Of a stretch of DNA of 64,000 bases, positions 1-10,835 are shown one piece after another; the stretch's first letter is position 1; every line of letters starts with the position of its first letter. Under the pieces are notes generated by a model. The model was not told the origin of the DNA. It did not search any database and saw only the letters and a list, made by a program, of their open reading frames with translations. Position numbers and translations under genes: made by a program. The stretch covers positions 189,072,561 through 189,136,560 of the forward strand of contig OY282560.1 in NCBI GenBank assembly GCA_958295665.1, given 5' to 3'. The stretch comes from Tipula vernalis (taxonomy: Eukaryota > Arthropoda > Insecta > Diptera > Tipulidae).

Positions 1-1526
1 TCCGACTGATAATGAATCAGAAGTATCGATGTTGGATGAAAGCGAACAATTTGAAACGATAAATCAACATGAATTATTTGACATAGAACTTATGGAAGTC
101 ATTTTTGAACAAGACGTCGAACAAAATGAACGTAATTTTATTGAATCTGAATGGAATAGTAACGATGAATCCGACGAAATAGCACCTTCTAATGAAGTTG
201 GATTTTCTAGAACATCTTGTGTTCCAAACCAATTTATATGCGCTACAAAAAAATGGGGGTTATCAAAATTCATTTATACCAACTACTGTTACCGAAATGA
301 AAGCGTTTCTCCGTCTGAATATTCTTATGGGCATAAAGAAACTGCCAAGTTATAAAGATTATTGGTCTTCGCAGCTTGAGCTTCGTGATACTTATAGATA
401 AGCTCAGTCATTAATAGAGATCGTTTCGCATGGTTTCTTGGAGAGGCAACCAAGAAAGCAGGATCAAAATTTTGATAAACTGTAAAAGATTAAGCCAATG
501 CTGACCAAATTGAGTGAACCATTCTTACAATCAATGAAACCACACGAAAACTAATCAATTGATGAATCGATGATTCGTTTCAAAGGAAGAAGCAGCATTC
601 GCCAATATATGCCACTGAAACCAATGAAGCGCGGCTACAAAGTGTATGGTTTCGTGCAGATTCAATAGGCTACGTGTGCGAGTTCGAAATTTATACGGGA
701 AAAGTGAATAACTCAACCGAAAAAAATGTAGGACATCATGTTATTACAAATCTCACAAGAAATATTATTGGCAAACATCATAAAGTTTATTCCGACAATT
801 TTTTTAACTCAAAACAACTTCAAATAAATTTGCTTGCTAAAGGGATTTACGCATGTGGAACAGTTCGAAAACACCGCAAAGGCATTCCTGATATGAAAGC
901 AGATAAAATGAATCGAGGGGATTTCGACTGGCTTGTTTCTAAAGGTGGTATTGTCCACGTAAAATGGATGGATCGTAAACCAGTACTGTTTCTGGGGAAT
1001 TTCCATAATTCTACGGAAATTCAAACGGTAGCAAGAAGGAAAAGAGATGGTACCCAAGAAAATATAGCGTGCCCTAGCATGGTCAAAGACTATATACAAT
1101 TGCCATATGGGTTACGTCGATAAATTCGATATGTTGAAATCTAATTATGAAATCGACCGAAAATCACAAAAGTGGTGGCACCGATTTTTTTTTTATTTCC
1201 TGGATGTTGCGGTTGTAAATTCTTACATAATCTTTCAGGAAAGATTAGATTCAAGTATGCATCTAAAAGATTTTCGGCTGTCGCTGTTGGATTAATTACG
1301 GTAGTGGAGAAGTGGACGTCTCGTAAACTCATTCAAGGTAAAAGTGCCATTAGAAGTGCGGTATGACAAAAATGAGCATTTGCCTATGCGGCCAACATCT
1401 GTTAGATGTGCTCTATGTAGCACCAGACGTGAACTGCATAGGACTTTATGGAAATGCTCGACCTGTAACGTTGGTCTATGTTTGAGTCATAACAGAAATT
1501 GTTTTTCCATGTACCATACCAAATGA
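1..1526 (+). pseudogene. piggyBac-family transposase, broken, 5' end outside window
   Basis: Degraded DDD transposase of the piggyBac (DDE_Tnp_1_7) family. The order of pieces is right for the family: an acidic N-terminal stretch (29-245), the MKAFLRLNILMGIKKLPSY block (192-401, a different frame), SIDESMIRFKGR around 555-590, then 674-1123 with GYVCEFEIYTGK and YSDNFFNS. After these come MGYVDKFDMLKSNYEIDRK (1107-1200) and a C-terminal cysteine-rich zinc-ribbon-like tail (CALC..C..C..C, 1344-1526). The three catalytic aspartates (in SIDES, YSDNF and YVDKF) can all be located. At least four frame changes and in-frame stops (for example near 399, 484, 553 and 667) kill the gene. It is recognisable in the nucleotide text over its whole visible length, so it was probably once a full autonomous copy. 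Confidence 0.93.
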
Positions 1527-1972
1527 TAACTATAATGAAGACAAAAGAGACGTACTTTCCTTGTGGTCATTACCATAAAACCACGTATTCCAGTCTGTCA
1601 TGTATGAATTTTAAAAGTTTTGCTTATTTAATTTACAAACTTATTTTATTCTAAAAAAACAAACTCCGGACGCAACGGATTTAAAATTTGTGGTTATTCT
1701 TTATAACCACCAGGACTGAAAGTGAAGGCGAAAAGTGAAAAAATGTAAAAATTCTATAGCTGTAACTCTACCGAAATTACTTATAGAGCAAAAGTTACAG
1801 AGTAGGTACTAAAAGCTAGTATTCACAATAATTGTAAGAATATCGCCGCTGTAAGAATATATACGTTAAGGGCTGTCGCTTTTTTTGCGCTCCTACTTCC
1901 GTCGTTACTTTCATAGTTGCATTTTTTCTTGCCAAAATAACACAAACGTTTTTGTTGTCTGATTCGGGTTAA
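1..1972 (+). mobile_element. piggyBac element 1 with possible 3' end GGG-TTAA
   Basis: Downstream of the transposase stop there is about 440 bp of non-coding DNA. It ends at CTGATTCGGG followed by TTAA (1969-1972). On the other strand this reads TTAA-CCCGAATCAG, the form expected of a piggyBac terminus (TTAA target, CCC start). The opposite end lies outside the window, so the match cannot be confirmed by pairing. Confidence 0.45.
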
Positions 1973-2800
1973 GCCGGCCCCCTATATCAAAATAAGTTGA
2001 TTTAGATTTCATTTGATCTTGCAAAATATAGAATTCACTTATAGTATAATTTAAGAGAACAAAAAGGACGTTCTTAAAGCTGAAAAACTATATTCCATTG
2101 AAGTATTATAGAACAGTGAACAAATTTCGTGCGCTGCACGTTAAATTTTCATGGTAGGAGTAGAAATAATATAGTATTCAACCTGTGTTTAATGTTTGTT
2201 GCTCATTCAGAAAATTAAGATCGATATCGCTCGTATTTCGCCAAACTTTCTCCTCATGACTAATAACTATCATTTCATTAGGGGCTTATCCGCCATCCGG
2301 TTGCAAGGAAGCAATTTTATTATGAAATAATAAACGATTTGTGACTCACATTTGATCTTCAGAATTAATTGCCTTGACTTTCTTGGTTTTTTTAATGTCG
2401 CCAAAATGTCGATATATTGTAGTAACTCCCTATATTTTCTAGAGTAAATAGTTTGCGGCCGAATGATGTGCCCCATATACGTACTGCTATTTAAAAAAAA
2501 ACTTAAATTACAATTCACAAGATCGCAACAACACGTCTTTGACGTATAGGAATTAGAATAGTTAAAAATAAACAAAATAATGAAATTAAAACTAATTACC
2601 ATTTTGGCGTCCTTTGAATTGACAGCCTGCGCATAGTGATGCGCTTGGGTGCATTTTTGTTAAAAGGAATGTCAAATGAGCCATAATAAAAATGACAGGT
2701 TTTTGATCACAATTCCCTAAATCATATAGCTGATTTTGACTATCAAAAATAACTCAATTTTATTTTTTTTTAACACATTTTTATTTGTAATATGTCCACG

Positions 2801-2832
2801 ACTAACGTATAATATACTCATTATACGTTAGT
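2801..2832. repeat. Perfect 13-bp hairpin
   Basis: ACTAACGTATAAT (2801-2813) is followed by a 6-base loop and its exact reverse complement (2820-2832). It could be the residue of a small inverted-repeat element; no function is evident. Confidence 0.85.
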
Positions 2833-3868
2833 TTCTTCAATTATAATGATATCCATTATTCATTGCTAGTTTATCTAGTAGTCCCTTCTTCCATTATTCA
2901 CTATTACCAAATAAAAATTTCATTTTTGAAATTTTATCTAGTAGTCTTTATTATTAAATTGAGACGTCAAAATGTTGACGTAAATTATTTTAGTTTTATT
3001 TAAGGATTTGTTAATAAAATACAATTTTGTATCGTTCGTGGACAAAGTATCGTACCGTACTCAGATGATTTACGACACTCGCCTATCGGCTCGTGTCGGT
3101 AAACTTCATCTTCCTGAATAACAGCTATCATTATATGCTCGTTGAATAATATACTATTTTTTGAAGTAAAATCTATTATATTGAGAGAGATACGTATCTT
3201 AAAAACTCTAATCGGAAAATGGCCATGGCGCGGAGTTATGTATCCTCAAAATCAAGATATGTAGCTTTACGTCAATAAATTTGTCACTGTAAATTTACAG
3301 GTCACAGTTTTTCACATTGTTCTAGTGATTAAAAGCAAATTAGAACAGGCCAAATAATATACATACAATACGAATTATTTAAAACAGTGAGTGTGTACAA
3401 ATTACAAACTATAGTGCAACAAATTAAAATAAACTCATGAAGGCTTGACCTAAAATTTTATTGTTCAGTTTTGAAGTAATTTAAATTGAATCAAAAATAA
3501 CTCAATTTTAATTTTTTTTTTGACACATATCTTTCTTGCCATTTTGCCATTCTCGTATCTTACATTTTTTAACACAATTTGTCAATCACAATTGATTCCC
3601 CCCCCCTCCCCCATTGATTGTCGTACATCAAAAAACAGTTTAGGTGCGAGTTAGCACTTCGATGTTTGAAATTAATAAGGTTGTACATACTATTATCTAC
3701 TTCACGGTTTCGTTGATGTAATTTTTTTGGAACAAGTGCTGCTACATAATATATAGATTGTGATCCTCCCTTTGATCTTTCTTCCAAATTTATATTTCAC
3801 CTTTCTTTATCTAATGTTTGTCTATGTTTGTCGTTATATTACACAAAATTTGACTTAGTCCGATTTTT

Positions 3869-3928
3869 GCCTAGGCACAAATTAGATAACTATATAGAGA
3901 GAGATAGTTATCTAATTAATGGCCTAGG
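3869..3928. repeat. Hairpin with 13-bp perfect stem and CCTAGG shoulders
   Basis: ATTAGATAACTAT (3881-3893), a 10-base GA-rich loop, then its exact complement (3904-3916). Outside the stem, CCTAGG palindromes occur on both sides (about 3870-3875 and 3923-3928), so the inverted symmetry continues imperfectly. It may be the relic of a very short MITE. Confidence 0.8.
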
Positions 3929-4719
3929 TCTTTATGAAATGCATTTTAGAACGTTGTGCGAAAGATCGTCCCGTTTGTCCAAGATAAGATTGTGTGCAAT
4001 CTGAATACTATAATTTATAAATTAAGGTATTCAAAATTGTACCTTTCTTTAGTTTTTTTTGTTCTAACGAATTATGGGTTTTATAAGCTATTTCATAACG
4101 ATTACACTGACGTATTTTGCTTGCTTACCGTGATCGAAACGAAACCTACGAGTAACGTAGTGTTTTACTGAATTTTGCATATGTTCAGGTCTATGCGAGC
4201 TTCGAAAATTTGAAAAATTTGCGTTGTAATAACACAAAAAAAAAGAAAGTTTTATAAAACAAATAATATTTTTTAAATTTTATCAATTTTTGACAAGTGA
4301 AATTCTTAATTTTATCTAATTGAAATATCAACAAGTAATGAAATATTTTTCAAAAGTGATGTTATTTATATTTTATTAAAACTGTTTGCCAACGAAAATT
4401 AACGAGATCAATTTATCGGAAACTGCACTCTATTGTCCAACATTAATACGCAAGCACTATAATCGCCGAATCGCGATATACTTAGCCGTTTTAGTGTGTC
4501 ACATTTTACTTTTTTTTTTTGTATATGCAAACGACGTATAAGCAAAATAAAAGATTTAATCAAACTAAATTGCAATGAGGAGTAGGTAAAGGGGCCAATT
4601 CAAGTAGTGAAGTTAAAGTTATTGATAAACTTAAAAGATTAAAAGTATGATCAGTTTATCAAATTTATTAACAATATCTAATTTTGTCGTAAAATAGCTA
4701 ATATCAAAGCAACATTGAT

Positions 4720-5595
4720 TATACAAAGCCATAGTCTAAAAAACCAAGCTTTTATAAGGGAATTAGAAACGAGGAAAAAACCAAACTTTTCATAGTAAAA
4801 CACACAAAACATATGGGAAATCATATTTTTTCCTAAGACCCATTCTTAAATGAAAACGTTACAAATTCTTAATTATGATTTCTGAAATACTATCATAAAT
4901 GTTGGAATTTCAATATATATGAGCAACGTTTAAGTAAATCGATTTCATTTTCTTGTAATAATTGTAAAAACAACAGCATTCTGGCCAAATTGAAATAAAA
5001 GCTTACTACAATTCGTTTGGTCATTAAGTCAAAATACATTACATAGATGGCAGTGATGGCCGTAAAAATTTGGTAAAATCGTAACAAAAATTACCACCTG
5101 AGGAAATTTCAAGTTAAGAAATTGTAGGAAAAGCAAAATAAATTCACAAAATATAAAGAACGTGTGATGATTTTGTGATTAAATCATTTTTTTTCGTAGT
5201 TTTCTGTAAACATCTTAGACATCTTACGTACACTAGTAAAACTAAAGATAAATTTAGCAAGTATTATTTTAATTCGTCACAGCCAACTTTGATGTATTTT
5301 GCAAAATGAAAGTTCAATAAAAATATTTTAGAAATAATTTAATTTTAATATTTCTTCAATTAATATTTATTTAACACCAATATAGCCTTCTTGTAAATTG
5401 TTTTTAAAGATATGTAGACAACTTTTATATAAACGTTTTATAAGATTTTTGATTTTTTCATTGAAAAACTTGAAGCTAAAAAGAACGATTTTTACTATGG
5501 ATTCCTATGGAAATCAGAGAAAAGTTATACCACTAAAAAAAGCTTCTAAAAAATACGTCATCATGATTATGGCTCTATACTCTAGATGACTCTGC
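4720..5595 (-). mobile_element. Dispersed non-autonomous repeat, copy A
   Basis: This stretch recurs at 22490-24627 (copy B) and 63123-63797 (copy C), both in the opposite orientation. Shared blocks include AAATAATACTTGCTAAATTT, a GATGGCAGTGATGG block, CTTATAAAAGC, and an end block GACTATGGCTTTGTATA. The two ends show an inverted similarity around AGCCATA..TC and AAGCTTTT. The right end of copy C matches the 5540-5595 end of copy A. No coding capacity is visible. It is best read as a non-autonomous DNA transposon of about 0.85 kb. Copy A carries neither of the two insertions that split copy B, so it serves as the empty-site reference. Confidence 0.75.
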
Positions 5596-6339
5596 TAATA
5601 TATGCAGGAAATTTAGGCCTTAAATGCTTCTTATTAATTCAGGCTTAAACAACCCATTTTGTTGTCATATTATTAATTTTACATAAGGCAAACATACGTT
5701 TTAAGTTTTGTGACTTAAGTAGAGTCTGTAGAGTTCAACAAATTTATTTTTAATAGAATTAACAAATCAGATGTTAATTTTTAAGTAATTGATTATTGCT
5801 TAAGTTACAAATATTTTGTTATCTTAGACTAACTATCTTTAAGTATAAACTGAAAATCATATGAGTTTTATATTTTACGATTTATGAATTGTAGACATTT
5901 TTTATAAAATCTTCCGGCAAATAGGCGTTTTGAGTATGATTTTTCGAAAACAGTACTTTACAAGCCCGTCCTGTAAAATAATTTACAGATCGATGACATC
6001 AGACTAACTAAGACTATTATCTTGCCTCGTAAATAATGCCTAGGCATTTTAAACGAATACTGCAACTCCTGGATTATGTAATTTATATAATTTACAATTT
6101 TGTCCTTTATTTTTATTGAAGTATAGGCATTTTCGGAAATATTATCCTGAATAACGTCAGGCTAACTTTTAATTTTTCTTATGTTGGTAAACAATTATCA
6201 AAGTTTTGCATTACATACAAAAAGTTAAGAATAAATTTTCAAATATGATGTGAAAGCAAAATTTGAAAATGCATTTTGAGTGTTAATTAAAAGAAATACA
6301 AATTATTTTTCGCATACGTATTGCTCCTAATTACATATA
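5596..6339. other. No gene seen
   Basis: AT-rich DNA without a credible ORF or repeat structure that I could recognise. Confidence 0.5.
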
Positions 6340-7680
6340 CCTTGCCCAAACCCGAGTAACTGAAAAAATGGTGATCACGAAATGATAGACTAATTTGCCA
6401 CATAATAGGCAAATTCGTAGATATATCTTGGATAACTTTAGAGTAAGTGTCGACCATTAAATTTCACTAGATTGGTCGTATTTAATTGCCGAAACTTCTG
6501 TGACCTATTTGCGAATGTCCATTTCAAAGAAAAAGAATATTGATCACCAATTTATCACAAAATTAATGATTTTTTGTGACATATTGACAATTTTGTGACA
6601 CATTTTCACTAAAGGAAAATTCACTAAATATTCCATTATAAAACGACAAATTTGTTTGGGAAAATGTTCATTTTCGCGTGACAAACAGCATCAACCTCAT
6701 CCGCCATATTTTACTCATTTTATCAAAAAAAATTCCCACATTTTTTCACCAATCCCGACTAAGCAAAAATGGTAATCATAAAATCGTAGAACAATTTGTC
6801 ACAAAATGTAGGTTACAAAAAAAAAAAAAAAAAATTGGTCAACTTAAGATATATTTATGCGAATAATTAAAAGTTCAAAAAATCGAAAGTTCATAAAATA
6901 TTTTACCAAAAACCGTCAGTTTTTTTCCTGCAAAATTTTAAAGCGACATTTTTTCCACCAATCACCATTTTACGTACAATTTTTGACACGTCACCCCATC
7001 GACCATATTTTATCCATTTTTTTCACCAATCCCAAGTAACCCAAAAAAGTGATCACAAAATCATAGACCAATTTATTACAAAATACAAGTTCTTGTCAAA
7101 ACATAAAAAGTTGACAATTTTGGAAGAATTTGTCACAAGATTTATTTTATTTTTTATGATAAATTATTACTGACAATTTTTTAACATACATATTTATGCG
7201 AATAATTTGTGAAAACTGACATTGCCGAGTAACCAAGTATAGTGATCACGAAAGCATGCACCAATTTGTCACAAAATGTAGGTTGTTTTTTGCCGCAAAA
7301 AAGTTGACAATTTGGGACATATTTATGCGAATATTCTATGACAAAATCCTTGTTAATTTTATCGAAAAAGAAAAAAAATATTTTGATCGCTTATTTGTCA
7401 TAAAATTTACGTTATTTTTTGTAACAGGGTATGATTGACAACTTTTCGACATATTTATGCGAATATTTTGTGATAAATTATATTTTGATTTGATAGGTTT
7501 ACAAATTATTCCATCAAAATCCGACAAATTTGTTCTGCAAAATGTTCGTTTTCGCGTGACAATCACCGTCAACCTCATTCACCAAATTTTATCCAGTTTG
7601 TCACAAATTTTTCCCACATATTTTCCACCAACCACCATTTTATGTGATATTTTTGTCGTTTTTTCGTGACGCAAATTTAA
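6340..7680. repeat. Irregular array of shared modules
   Basis: Several modules recur in this block. One is GTGATCACAAAAT followed by ATAGACCAATTTGTCACAAAAT-like text (near 6371, 6770, 7049 and 7240, with weaker forms near 6541 and 7385). Another is ACATATTTATGCGAATA (near 6852, 7191, 7318 and 7450). A third is TTCACCAATCCC plus CCATATTTTATCCATTTT (near 6700, 7010 and 7580). Spacing varies from about 130 to 340 bp, so this is not a simple satellite. It looks like a rearranged array or stacked copies of one small element. No coding capacity. Confidence 0.7.
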
Positions 7681-8259
7681 ATTAAATTCAAACAATGTTG
7701 TAAATTTGGTTATTTGTTGTTCTCTTGTTTTGATTCAAGATATAAATAACGAAAGCACCTCGCCCGTTAAAGCATACTAGACTTGGAGCTTCCTGGATTT
7801 GCATACTCGCCCAGTAAAATTACACTTTCCGGACTCAAATGTACTGTTTTTAATCTCAGATTTTTATAATATCAAAAAATTCAACTCGCCGAGAACTTGC
7901 TCATTTTACATATTAAGAAACACAGTCGCATTTGTAAAAACCAAACATGAAACTAGTGTAATACAAATAATTATTGTAATGTAGAAATTTATGAAAAAAT
8001 AAATAATTTAATTTGAAATATTATTATAATACAAAAATATTTTCTATTTAAATATTGTTTTATAATTAAAAAGATTTATTTTAAAAATTATTAATGTTTC
8101 CCTGTAAAAAATGCTTTTGAAAATCAAAAAACAGTTATATTTTTAAGTTTATAATTAATTTTCACTGAAAACAAATACGAACACACATAAACTTAAAATT
8201 CGCTAATTTGACAACGGAAGAAAACTGAGGCGACTTTTGAGTGAGATCCAAAGCAGTTC
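7681..8259. other. No gene seen
   Basis: AT-rich spacer between two repeat blocks; nothing recognisable. Confidence 0.5.
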
Positions 8260-8790
8260 TCTAGAGAGAATAATGATGAATAAATAAAGTATATGATGAA
8301 TGATTATTCCTCTTTCTTCAGTCACTATTTACTGAATATTTACAAATGTTACTCAAATTATTACTCATTAATCACTAGTTACTCATCCGTTATTCACTCA
8401 AAATTCACTCTTTACTCCCTGATGAGATTTGAAAGGCAAATTTTCTAATTATTCATTAATTACTCACTAATTATTCTATTACTATTCACTCATTAATCCC
8501 TAATTATTTATTGATTATTCACTGATTATTCATTAATCACTTATTAATCATCATTCGTCTTTCAGTGAATAATGAATGATAAGTGAATAATGAGAAAATA
8601 ATGCGCGTGAGTAATGAGTGGAAAAATACTTGAATAACGTCTGAATAAATAGTTAACTTATCTGTGAGAAGTAGACTGAGATCTGTGTAAGAGTGAATGA
8701 TCGATAAATATTTAGTAAATAATGACGGATTGATGAATAATCAGTGAATAAAGAATGAATAATGAGAGAATATTCGAAAAATAATCAGGG
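8260..8790. repeat. Large imperfect palindrome of ATTCACT-like sequence
   Basis: The left half (about 8300-8562) is dense in ATTCACT, TTACTCATTAAT and related words. The right half (about 8563-8790) is dense in their complements AGTGAATAATGA and GAGTAATGAGTG. The switch is abrupt at CTTTCAGTGAATAATG. The block should fold on itself as a degenerate foldback, comparable to a simple repeat joined head to head. Confidence 0.75.
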
Positions 8791-9439
8791 CTTTCTTAAA
8801 AATGAATGAGGATTGGGTTTTTGATTTATTATTACCAAAGCAACAGGCCACGATTCATTTCGAATTCTATTTTTATTTAGTGTATTTCTTCCCTTTGATT
8901 CGTTATTTATTTTAAAATAAGGGAAAAAATGTTTCTCTCGATTTTCTTATTAATTTTGGGTAGTAAAGCTCAAAAATTAAACTTTCAGAAAAATTCCGCA
9001 ATTCTTTTGTCCTGTGCGATAATGAACACAAATGTGTACATCCACAGCCCACGATCGAAGATCACCATATTAAAGCTTTCATGTACATTTTTGAAACAAT
9101 TAGCTAGGTTCTCCATTCAAGAATTTTCTCTTTTGAAATACTTTTAACAAATCCAAAATACAAATAAATTCATTAAATAATGAAAATAAAAATTAAAAAT
9201 AAATAAATAAAGCTTCAACAATAAAGGAACTTAAAAAAATAATTCTTTTGGAATTTTATTTTATGTGAAATTGTACGGCAGAACGTCCCCTTTTACAAAC
9301 GGCCGAGTTGCTTCGGCAGTGGTTTTGCTTTGGACATCTTCCGATGATCTACCTCTCTTGCGCGAATTTCATCTTACGTTAAGATCGCACAAGGACTTAT
9401 TATGTCCTTATTCGCATTACCAGTTTTCTTGAGCTGACG
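8791..9439. other. No gene seen
   Basis: AT-rich. A stretch at 9280-9440 is less AT-biased and lies just beyond the 3' end of the recognisable piggyBac coding sequence. It may belong to that element, but I recognise no protein in it. Confidence 0.45.
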
Positions 9440-10831
9440 CGGAGAGTCCACTTTTTGGACTTTATAAATATTCAATAATAAGAAATAAGTTGGCCGAATA
9501 AACCAACACCAGCCATTCCATTATTTGAGGCTGCTTCATGTTGTGCGCCCATGGATTAAGTTTACCTTTTTCGTATTGTTTAACGTTTAAGTTTCCTCTG
9601 AATGGAATTATTTGCTTGTCGATGGAAATAATTTCTTCAACTGGTACTTCTCTGCAGTAGCTTAAGATACTATTAATTAGTGGCCGCATTTTCAAAAATT
9701 TATCTCTACAATCGTTTGGTATGTCCATGTTGTTTAATAAATGCAAATTGGTTCGAAGCTGATAAAAATGGTAACATGCCATCACCGCTCAAATATTTTC
9801 TCAAGTACATTTTTATCTGGAGTAACTTCACTGTTACAATTGCATCATCTCTCTGGACTGGTGCGTTTAAACATTCTGATACTTTGTTGTTTCTGTTCTG
9901 CGTATAGAGGCAGAAATGGGTAAAACGCTAAAAATTCTGACTTTTAGACAATTTTGTCCAAAAAAGGTCAAAAACCTTAAATCAAACTTGGGCCAAAAAC
10001 TGTAATAAAAGTGTCAAAATCTGTTCCTGTGGTATTGCAAAAATGAACAAAATACTCTTATTGTTTCATTAACCAGTTTTTGAAATATACAGGTAAATTT
10101 TGAAACTGTTCATTTCTGTTTCGTTTGATTTTGGCGTAATAAAATTATCTCTATACCTACGTAAAGAATATTTTCTACTAAGTTTATATTGTACATTCAC
10201 CAATTTATTCGCTGTGAAAATTCCTGTAAAAAGGGTCGAAAACACGTTTTTTGAAAGACTATCAAGAACTCGTATCAGAAAGTGTAGAAAACTGTGTAAT
10301 AAATACCAGTTTTCGACACCTACCCACCACTTCGTACAGGTTTATATATTTACGTAGCCATTCTAACATTCAATTCGTTTGGAACAAATTTTGTAAAATA
10401 GCTGAATGATGTTTTAATGGGTAATTGCTGTGTAGCCGATTTAACTAATTTAAATTTTCTGAAGTCAAATTATATTTGGAAAATTCATCCACAGATTCAA
10501 ATACTATAAATCAGCATTTTCGATAATTACAGTCTCACTTTGAATGTCTTCTATTTCGTGTACAGGTATTTATCTCGTCATTTATTACTACCTCGATTAA
10601 TGTGTTCTTCTTAGGTACATTTTGGTTTTCATCATTTTCAAACTCATCCGAATCATCTGATAATCCGAATTCGGAATCCGTTGCATTTAAGAGAACCTGC
10701 AACTCGGCAAGTGAGTAAGTTTTTTTAGGCCGTGATGTACGTTTGTATACGCTATTGAGTACATGTACAGAAATGTGTAAATTGCACGTCACTCTGCATG
10801 GACACAATTATGTATAGTACGAGTCAAAGGG
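9440..10831 (-). pseudogene. piggyBac-family transposase, second copy, internally deleted
   Basis: Two pieces of one minus-strand transposase. The N-terminal piece (about 10538-10740) reads KKTYSLAELQVLLNATDSEF followed by an acidic run, typical of a piggyBac N-terminus. The core piece (9462-9785) reads FYQLRTNLHLLNNMDIPNDC, then KFLKMRPLINSI and ISIDKQIIPFRG. The last of these carries the first catalytic aspartate in a SIDKQ context (usually SxDEQ). The 600 bp between the pieces and everything after YSANLFLIIEYL are not recognisable, so the second and third catalytic aspartates are missing. The 5' end of the element is well marked (see the next entry). It is a different lineage from the copy at 1-1526. 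Confidence 0.85.
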
Positions 10832-10835
10832 TTAA
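10800..10835 (-). repeat. piggyBac terminal repeat and TTAA target site
   Basis: Read on minus, TTAA (10832-10835) is followed directly by CCCTTTGACTCGTACTATAC. This is a piggyBac-type end: CCC start, TTAA target. It sits about 90 bp upstream of the acidic N-terminal coding piece, as expected. I could not find the partner TIR on the far side near 9.2-9.4 kb. Confidence 0.8.

Larger units (their letters stand above)
1973..4719. other. No gene seen; small hairpins and one short direct repeat
   Basis: AT-rich DNA with only chance ORFs. A direct repeat beginning TCAAAAATAACTCAATTTTA lies at 2743-2778 and again at 3491-3528. Two strong hairpins, listed separately, lie at 2801-2832 and 3881-3916. 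Confidence 0.6.
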
